Positions 6,796-11,243 of a stretch of 11,243 nt of DNA are shown here, one piece after another. A program made the translations under genes and the position numbers. Origin of the DNA: Halobacteriales archaeon QH_8_67_36 (lineage in GTDB: Archaea; Halobacteriota; Halobacteria; Halobacteriales; Haloarculaceae); contig PXQZ01000019.1 of assembly GCA_003021755.1 (NCBI GenBank), forward strand, positions 1 through 11,243, in the 5' to 3' direction. Numbering within the stretch: the first letter of the stretch is position 1; each line of letters starts with the position of its first letter. Under the pieces are notes generated by a model. The model saw only the letters and a program-made list of their open reading frames with translations, made no database searches and was not told the origin of the DNA.

Positions 6796-6907
6796 AGACG
6801 GCGCCGATTCGCAATCCTTATTGGGGCCATCGGCACTATCACCTACTGCCGAGTGGCACACTGTAGACGTGTTGTCGTTACGAGTGCCTGGTCGGGTGTG
6901 CCAATGC

Positions 6908-6981
6908 GCCGGTGTAGCTCAGACTGGCAGAGCGAATCCTTCGTAAGGATTAGGCCGAGGGTTCAAATCCCTCCACCGGCT
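6908..6981 (+). tRNA. tRNA-Thr (anticodon CGU)
   Basis: A complete cloverleaf can be drawn. The acceptor stem pairs GCCGGTG (6908-6914) with CACCGGC (6974-6980). The D stem is GCTC/GAGC. The anticodon stem is AATCC/GGATT around the loop TTCGTAA, with anticodon CGT at 6942-6944, reading the Thr codon ACG. The T stem is GAGGG/CCCTC around TTCAAAT. All stems are perfectly paired. The discriminator base is T6981 and CCA is not encoded. There is no intron. The gene stands alone between usp and the adh terminator region. Confidence 0.95.
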
Positions 6982-6985
6982 TTTT
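6981..6985 (+). terminator. Oligo-T terminator of tRNA-Thr
   Basis: Five T residues begin at the discriminator base and are followed at once by GC-rich sequence, a typical archaeal tRNA termination signal. Confidence 0.6.
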
Positions 6986-7082
6986 CGACGACTTCGTCCC
7001 GCTCCTCCGGCAGCGACTGCGCGGATGACGGCAGCAGTGAAACGGCCCGACGTGTCCCGGGTTGTCGATGCCGCGGTGCCTC

Positions 7083-7164
7083 ATACGGTCTATTGTAGAT
7101 TATTCCCGGATTGTGCCGACCCCGGGGTCGGTACATACCGGTAAATCGCGACAATAATCCGTAT
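7083..7164. repeat. 82-bp palindromic element at the adh stop codon
   Basis: An imperfect palindrome. Its two 41-base arms align without gaps at 30 of 41 positions. Best conserved are the outer ATACGG/CCGTAT, the TATTGT/ACAATA boxes, CCGG and the central CCGACCCC/GGGGTCGG. It is homologous to 8623-8704 and the same length. The last A of the adh TGA stop is the element's terminal base. The position suggests a transcription terminator or RNA-stabilising hairpin, possibly serving both strands; a dispersed non-coding repeat is the alternative. Confidence 0.8.
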
Positions 7165-8204
7165 CAGGGGACGATAACGGCCCGGCCGTCTATCTCGCGG
7201 TGTTCCAGTTTCACCGCGACATCGTTGACGTCTTCGAGGTCGTACTGCGTCGTGTGGAGGTCGACCTCGTCGCGCTCGACGAGCGCGATCAGTTCCTGCA
7301 GTTCGGCGTAGCGGCCGACGATGTTCCCCTGGTATGCGAACTCGCCGTTGACGAGCGCCTGTGCGGGTTCGTGGATGTGGCCGCCGTAGCCGATGATGTG
7401 GTGGTCGCCGCCGGCCGCACAGACCTCCGGGGCCAGCGACGTGGTCTCGTCGGCGCCGACGAAATCGAGCACCTGCGCTGCGCCCGCACCGTCCGTGATG
7501 CCCTCGATTTCGCTGGCCACGTCCTCGCTCGTCGGGTCGATGGTGTACTGGGCGCCGAGGTCGCTGGCGAGGTCACGCGCCGACTGCTTGATGTCGACGC
7601 CGACGATGTCGGCGGCGCTCATCGCGTCGAGACACTGCAGCCCGATGTGGCCCAGGCCGCCGACGCCGATGACGACCGCGGCGTCACCGGGGTTGAGGCC
7701 GCCGACGGCCTTCTTGACGGCGTGGTAGGCCGTGATACCGGCGTCGGCGTGGGGCGCGATGTCGGCCGGGTCGACGCCGTCGGGCAGGGGGATGACCGAC
7801 CGCTCGCTCGTGTGTAGCCGGTCGGCGAAGCCACCGTCCGTCGTCAGCCCGTTGAACGCGTCGTTTTCGCAGTACATCGTCTCGCCCTGCCGGCAGGGCC
7901 GGCAGGTGCCACAGGTCTGGACCGGATGACAGATGACCTGGTCGCCCACCTCAACCAGCTGGACCTCGTCGCCGACGGCGACGACAGTGCCGGCGTTCTC
8001 GTGGCCGAGTGTCATCGGCAGGGGCTGTGGGACGTACTGCTCCCACATCCCCTCGATGATGTGGTTGTCCGTCTGGCACCAGCCGGCACCCTCGACCTTG
8101 ACGATGACGTCGTCGCTACCGGTACTCTCCGGCGCGTCTACCTCGTCTATTGACAGCCCGTCCTCCATCTCGTCGGTGTACTCGTGTAATCTGGCGGCTC
8201 GCAT
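7164..8204 (-). CDS. Zinc-dependent NAD(P)-dependent alcohol dehydrogenase
   Basis: A 346-residue medium-chain dehydrogenase that interconverts alcohols and aldehydes or ketones. The GroES-like N-terminal half carries C43 (GWCQTD), G67-H68-E69 and D154 (PHADAG), the expected catalytic zinc ligands, with Asp where many archaeal enzymes have Cys. Structural zinc ligands are C98, C101, C104 and C112. The Rossmann glycine motif GVGGLGHIG spans 180-188. D204, at the end of the next strand (VGVD), favours NAD over NADP. Length and spacing are those of a complete enzyme. The ATG at 8204 is preceded by GAGG and a TATA box 25-34 bases upstream. The substrate cannot be deduced; sugar dehydrogenase activity also exists in this superfamily. 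Its 3' end coincides with a palindromic element. Confidence 0.9.
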   Translation of the reverse strand: MRAARLHEYTDEMEDGLSIDEVDAPESTGSDDVIVKVEGAGWCQTDNHIIEGMWEQYVPQPLPMTLGHENAGTVVAVGDEVQLVEVGDQVICHPVQTCGTCRPCRQGETMYCENDAFNGLTTDGGFADRLHTSERSVIPLPDGVDPADIAPHADAGITAYHAVKKAVGGLNPGDAAVVIGVGGLGHIGLQCLDAMSAADIVGVDIKQSARDLASDLGAQYTIDPTSEDVASEIEGITDGAGAAQVLDFVGADETTSLAPEVCAAGGDHHIIGYGGHIHEPAQALVNGEFAYQGNIVGRYAELQELIALVERDEVDLHTTQYDLEDVNDVAVKLEHREIDGRAVIVP

Positions 8205-8227
8205 CCTCTAAACGATAGTCATAAATC

Positions 8228-8237
8228 ATTATAAAAT
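8228..8237 (-). promoter_or_regulatory. TATA box of adh
   Basis: On the minus strand the sequence reads ATTTTATAAT, 24-33 bases before the adh ATG in a locally AT-rich stretch that contrasts with the GC-rich surroundings. The spacing predicts a leaderless or nearly leaderless transcript. A second AT-rich box, ATTTAT, lies nearer the gene (8221-8226), and GAGG directly abuts the ATG. This is the clearest promoter in the window. Confidence 0.65.
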
Positions 8238-8340
8238 CCTACTATTGATTTCTCGCTTGGACGGCCGGAACATCGGCGAGACCCGTCTGCAGTCGTCTTC
8301 GGAATCGTTCGTGAACCCGAAGCCGGCGGGGAGACCGGCG

Positions 8341-8583
8341 TCAGTGTGTGAGTACGAGCAGGCGCTCGTCGGTCCGAGCGAGACAGAACGCTGTTCCGGG
8401 GTCGCCGAAACTGCCGGTCCGGCGCTCGCTGACGAACAGCCGCTCGAAGGGGTCGCCACAGGCCGGGCAGGCGAACCCGTCACGGTTTGCCAGCGTCATC
8501 GTCCCACGGTCCTGTCGCAGTAGCTTCAACCCGTGGCGGTAGTCGTGGACGTCGAAGCCGTCGCTGACGTCTAGCTGTTCCAT
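8341..8583 (-). CDS. Small CxxC protein, conserved in haloarchaea
   Basis: An 80-residue soluble protein of unknown function. It contains one zinc-ribbon half-site, FACPACGDPF (C39, C42), a lone C67 in TAFCLART, and histidines H13 and H17 in the N-terminal part (VHDYRHGLKLLRQD). I recall similar haloarchaeal proteins annotated as DUF7385 or 'flagella cluster protein', but I could not check this. Two cysteines are not enough for a full zinc site in one chain, so metal binding may need H13/H17, C67 or dimerisation. The ATG is supported by CTTAAG at leaderless TATA spacing. It is transcribed in the same direction as adh, separated by 136 bases that contain the adh promoter, so the two are probably separate units. 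Confidence 0.75.
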   Translation of the reverse strand: MEQLDVSDGFDVHDYRHGLKLLRQDRGTMTLANRDGFACPACGDPFERLFVSERRTGSFGDPGTAFCLARTDERLLVLTH

Positions 8584-8606
8584 AGAAGCTCGAAGGTGCC
8601 CCGGCG

Positions 8607-8612
8607 CTTAAG
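8607..8612 (-). promoter_or_regulatory. TATA-like element of the small CxxC gene
   Basis: CTTAAG lies 24-29 bases before the ATG, at the spacing of a leaderless haloarchaeal promoter. The motif is palindromic and weak, so confidence is modest. Confidence 0.4.
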
Positions 8613-8622
8613 CGTTGGAGCT

Positions 8623-8704
8623 ATACGGTTTATTGTAGTGATTTGCCGGTAGTCGCCGACTCTGGGGTCGACGATATCCGGAAACAATCTACAACGATCC
8701 GTAT
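8623..8704. repeat. 82-bp palindromic element at the coxC stop codon
   Basis: Second copy of the palindrome seen at 7083-7164. Its arms align at 27 of 41 positions and share ATACGG, TTGTAG, CCGG and TCG-GAC boxes. The final A of the coxC TGA stop is its terminal base, exactly as for adh. The other edge lies just upstream of the small CxxC gene's promoter, so the element separates the two transcription units. A terminator role is inferred from position and symmetry. Confidence 0.8.
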
Positions 8705-9561
8705 CAGACCAGGTTCGCGCCGACGTAGAGGACGACGACGAGGAACACCCAGACGACGTCGACGAAGTGCCAGTACATCGAAGCGGTCGACACCGAGGTG
8801 TGTCGCTCGGGGGAGTACTGTCCGTAATAGCCCCGGAGGAAGACGATGCCGAGCAGGACCGCACCCATCGTGACGTGGAGGCCGTGGAGGCCGGTCAGCC
8901 CGTAGAACGCCGACCCGTAGATGCCCTCACCGATGGTGAACCCCTCGTGGACGATGAACTCGTAGTACTCGTACACCTGGCCGCCGATGAAGACGACGCC
9001 CAGCAGGAGCGTGACGGCCAGCAGTTTCAGGAAGCCCGAGCGGTTGCCGTTGCGCAGCGAGACGTGGCTGTAGTGCAGCGTGACGGAACTGGCGATGAGG
9101 ATGAGGGTGTTGACCACGACCAGCGACCCCCAGACGTGGGGGATGTCGGCCGCGAGCCAGACGTCGCTCCCGCGAACGAAGAAGTAGTAGACGAAGCCGG
9201 CGCCGAAGGTCGCGACCTCGGTGCCGAGGAACAGCAACATCGCGAACTTCAGCGTGCGGCCGGAGTGGTGGTCCGTTCCCCGCTCCCAGAAGTCGGCGAC
9301 GAAGGCGTGGTAGAGCCAGCCGTAGATACCGACCAGGAACAGGCCGATGCTGCCGACGGTAGCGCCGGCACCGATAGTCGTACTCACGAGCGCGTCCTCG
9401 CCCATCGAGAGGACGAACAGCGCCGCGCCGACGTATATCCCGGACCCGCCGATGGCCGTGATGAAGGGCCACCAGCTCGCCTCGCCGAAGCCGTGTGGCC
9501 AGTCTTCCGTCGCAGGGAGGTGGTGTTCGTGTCCCCCCTCATGCTCGTCGGATGTGCTCAT
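8704..9561 (-). CDS. coxC: Heme-copper (cytochrome c-type) oxidase subunit III
   Basis: This 285-residue integral membrane protein is subunit III of a proton-pumping terminal oxidase in the respiratory chain. It stabilises the catalytic subunit I. It shows a His-rich N-terminal tail (residues 7-14) and seven hydrophobic segments at about 32-52, 66-88, 105-129, 142-163, 178-200, 218-242 and 263-282. Conserved features are E115 in FLGTEVATFGAGF (the buried Glu of helix III), GGQVYEYYEF (193-202), FYGLTGLHGLHVTMG (219-233) and YWHFVDVVWVFLVVVLY (263-279). Subunits I and II are not in the window. The divergent neighbour is a membrane protein of unknown function, which may belong to the same pathway. 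The ATG at 9561 has an AT-rich box at TATA spacing. The stop coincides with a palindromic element. Confidence 0.93.
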   Translation of the reverse strand: MSTSDEHEGGHEHHLPATEDWPHGFGEASWWPFITAIGGSGIYVGAALFVLSMGEDALVSTTIGAGATVGSIGLFLVGIYGWLYHAFVADFWERGTDHHSGRTLKFAMLLFLGTEVATFGAGFVYYFFVRGSDVWLAADIPHVWGSLVVVNTLILIASSVTLHYSHVSLRNGNRSGFLKLLAVTLLLGVVFIGGQVYEYYEFIVHEGFTIGEGIYGSAFYGLTGLHGLHVTMGAVLLGIVFLRGYYGQYSPERHTSVSTASMYWHFVDVVWVFLVVVLYVGANLV

Positions 9562-9580
9562 ACCGGCCCCTTACGGACGG

Positions 9581-9591
9581 ATTACTAAAAG
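9581..9591 (-). promoter_or_regulatory. Probable TATA element of coxC
   Basis: On the minus strand, CTTTTAGTAAT occupies positions -30 to -20 relative to the coxC ATG, in an otherwise GC-rich 112-base divergent gap. It predicts a leaderless or very short-leader transcript. No comparable box was found for the divergent membrane-protein gene. Confidence 0.55.
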
Positions 9592-9673
9592 CCCATCCCA
9601 TTGCTCGCGAGGTACCGACCGACGACGCGGAGATGTCGGAAGCTACACGGGTCCGAAGGCCCTAGCGCCGCTG

Positions 9674-11053
9674 ATGACCACGCGTCGACGCCGCGTCGCC
9701 GGTCGGCTGGCGGGGGTGCTCTGTCTGTTGCTGGCCGCCGGGACCGCGACTGCCCACGGGGGCAGCCTCGCGGGGGGCGGCCGCGACTCGATTACGGTAC
9801 CGACGTGGCTGTTCCTCTCGACGGGCGGTGCGGCCGTCGGCGCCTCGTTCCTGCTGGCCTCCTTCGTCACCGACCGCTCGTTCATCGAACGTATCCACGG
9901 CTGGGGAGCCCCGCTGACGGAGAGCGACTCGCGGCTCCCGGGACTGCTCGCCCGTGCCGTCGGACTGGCAGGCTACGTGACCGTCCTCGCCATCGGCTTC
10001 CTCGGTCCGACGACGCCCCGGACGAACCTCGCTATTCTGCTGGTGTGGGTCGGCTGGTGGGCCGGTCTCGCCATGACGACGTATCTCATCGGTAACACCT
10101 GGCGGGCGCTCAATCCGCTCGACACCATCGCGCTGGCGCTGCCGTCGCTGGACCGGCCCTACCCCGACCGCGTGGGCGCCTGGCCCGGCGTCGTCGGCCT
10201 GCTGGCGCTCATCTGGCTCGAAGTCGTGAGCCCGCTGGCCGACGACCCACGCCTGCTTGCGACCGCCGTGGTCGGCTACAGCGTCCTGACGCTCTCGGGA
10301 GCCGTCGTCTTCGGCCGCAAGACGTGGTTCGCGGAGGCCGACCCGGTCGAGCGCGTCTTCCGCTACTACGGCCGCGTGGCGCCCATCGGCCGGGTCGACG
10401 GCCGTCTGCGACTCCGCCTGCCCGGAATGGACCTCTCGACGCCGCGGCTGGTCGACGGCCGCGACGAGGTGGCCTTCGTCGTTGCCCTGCTGTGGGGGAC
10501 CACCTTCGACGGGCTCGTGACGACGCCGGCCTGGCGGGACCTGACCACGCCGCTGGTCACAGCGGGGCTGCCCGCCCAGCTGCTGTACCCGCTCGCACTC
10601 GCCGCCGGCTTCGCCCTCTTCCTCGGGGCGTACTTGCTCGCGGTCCGGCTGAGCCGCCGGGTCGCCGAGACGTATCTCGACGCCGGGGAACTCGCCGAGC
10701 GGTTCGCGCCGCCGCTTTTGGCCATCGCCGCCGGCTACCACCTCGCGCACTATCTGGGCTACTTCCTCGTGCTCGTGCCGGCGCTGTGGGTGACGCTACT
10801 CTCGCCGCTGTCGGACCCCGGCACGGTGCCCGTCTACGACCCGCCGGGCTGGTTCGGGGGCGTCGGTATCGCCGCCGTCATCGCCGGCCACCTCGTCGCC
10901 ATCTGGGTGGCCCACGCCGCGGCCTACGACGCCTTCCCCTCGCGGCTCCAGGCCGTCCACTCGCAGTACCCCTTCATCGCGGTGATGGTGTTTTACACGA
11001 TGACGAGCCTCTGGGTGATCTCCCGACCGGAGGTGCCACTGCCACATCTATGA
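9674..11053 (+). CDS. Polytopic membrane protein of unknown function next to coxC
   Basis: A 459-residue protein with about ten hydrophobic segments and no function I can assign. It starts with RRRR, a hydrophobic stretch and GTATA|HGGSL, which looks like a cleavable signal peptide with an AxA site. Cleavage would leave H28 as the first mature residue. Distinctive motifs are WVGWWAGLAMTTYLIGNTWR followed by ALNPLDT (125-151), FRYYGRVAPIGR (229-240) and DGRDEVAFVVALLWGTTFDG (261-280). Histidines cluster in the last third: H356, H359, H406, H414 and H429. The GNTWRALNP region reminds me of actinobacterial membrane proteins sometimes annotated 'fenitrothion hydrolase', a label I would not trust. 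The frame is open back to 9347, but that extension lies antisense inside coxC, and the signal-like start at 9674 is preferred. It is coupled to the next gene by an ATGA overlap. Position beside coxC suggests oxidase biogenesis or copper handling, by inference only. Confidence 0.8.
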   Translation: MTTRRRRVAGRLAGVLCLLLAAGTATAHGGSLAGGGRDSITVPTWLFLSTGGAAVGASFLLASFVTDRSFIERIHGWGAPLTESDSRLPGLLARAVGLAGYVTVLAIGFLGPTTPRTNLAILLVWVGWWAGLAMTTYLIGNTWRALNPLDTIALALPSLDRPYPDRVGAWPGVVGLLALIWLEVVSPLADDPRLLATAVVGYSVLTLSGAVVFGRKTWFAEADPVERVFRYYGRVAPIGRVDGRLRLRLPGMDLSTPRLVDGRDEVAFVVALLWGTTFDGLVTTPAWRDLTTPLVTAGLPAQLLYPLALAAGFALFLGAYLLAVRLSRRVAETYLDAGELAERFAPPLLAIAAGYHLAHYLGYFLVLVPALWVTLLSPLSDPGTVPVYDPPGWFGGVGIAAVIAGHLVAIWVAHAAAYDAFPSRLQAVHSQYPFIAVMVFYTMTSLWVISRPEVPLPHL

Positions 11054-11243
11054 CCGACGACTACGACGTGCCCGAGGACGAACCGGCCTACGAGTGTCGC
11101 CACTGCGGACGCCCGTTCGCACGCGAGGAGTGGCTCGCACTGCACCGTGGGCTGGACCACCCCGCCCGACTGGACGAGGAGGAAGTGGTGGCGTTCCGGA
11201 CGGCCCACGACCAAGAGGAGTCGGAACTGGGAAACTTCAGGCT
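11050..11243 (+). CDS. C2H2 zinc-finger protein, N-terminal part only
   Basis: The first 64 codons of a gene cut by the window edge. After an acidic lead (MTDDYDVPEDEPAYE) comes one C2H2 finger: C16-x2-C19-x12-H32-x4-H37 (CRHCGRPFAREEWLALHRGL). A charged, probably helical segment follows. The start codon overlaps the stop of the upstream membrane-protein gene (ATGA), indicating translational coupling and a shared operon. I recall haloarchaeal proteins of this type (possibly DUF7410) near cytochrome oxidase genes, with a membrane helix at the C-terminus; the missing part would be needed to confirm that here. The finger could bind nucleic acid, protein or simply zinc. Confidence 0.8.
   Translation, partial: MTDDYDVPEDEPAYECRHCGRPFAREEWLALHRGLDHPARLDEEEVVAFRTAHDQEESELGNFR

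Noticed and set aside
9347..9673. Upstream extension of the membrane-protein frame
   Set aside because: The added 109 residues are antisense to coxC and Ser/Pro/Cys-rich. A convincing signal-peptide start exists at 9674.

Overview
The window comes from an extremely halophilic archaeon (class Halobacteria). The evidence is strongly acidic proteins, GC-rich coding sequence, an S-layer glycoprotein ending in a PGF-CTERM sorting signal, an archaeosortase, a diphthamide-synthesis gene, an archaeal-type Trm5 and promoters placed for leaderless transcripts. Haloarcula or a near relative is my best guess; this rests on overall resemblance and was not searched.

Layout. 113-3010 (+) is a complete S-layer glycoprotein gene. 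3011-3567 is non-coding and packed with related repeats in both orientations. 3568-4569 (+) is archaeosortase A, the protease/transpeptidase family that processes PGF-CTERM proteins such as this S-layer protein, so substrate and processing enzyme are neighbours. 4566-5369 (-) is diphthine synthase (dph5), convergent with artA and overlapping it by 4 bp. 5323-6303 (+) is Trm5-type tRNA (guanine37-N1) methyltransferase, whose start lies inside the dph5 frame. 6382-6795 (+) is a single-domain universal stress protein. 6908-6981 (+) is tRNA-Thr(CGU). 7164-8204 (-) is a zinc-dependent medium-chain alcohol dehydrogenase. 8341-8583 (-) is a small CxxC protein. 8704-9561 (-) is heme-copper oxidase subunit III. 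Divergent from it, 9674-11053 (+) is a polytopic membrane protein of unknown function that overlaps by ATGA a C2H2 zinc-finger protein running off the window (11050-11243).

Most genes are ordinary haloarchaeal core genes. Four things stand out. (1) The 5' end of dph5 appears to have lost its conserved first strand and glycine-rich loop, together with the promoter region expected between it and trm5. (2) The csg-artA spacer holds four copies of a 14-bp motif arranged two forward and two inverted, inside longer homologous units. (3) Two related 82-bp palindromes sit exactly at the stop codons of adh and coxC. (4) The membrane protein beside coxC would expose a histidine as its first mature residue if its apparent signal peptide is cleaved.

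I found no CRISPR array, transposase, integrase, toxin-antitoxin pair or recognisable defence system, and I do not claim a new system here. The best candidates for undescribed biology are the coxC-linked membrane protein/zinc-finger pair and the repeat families.
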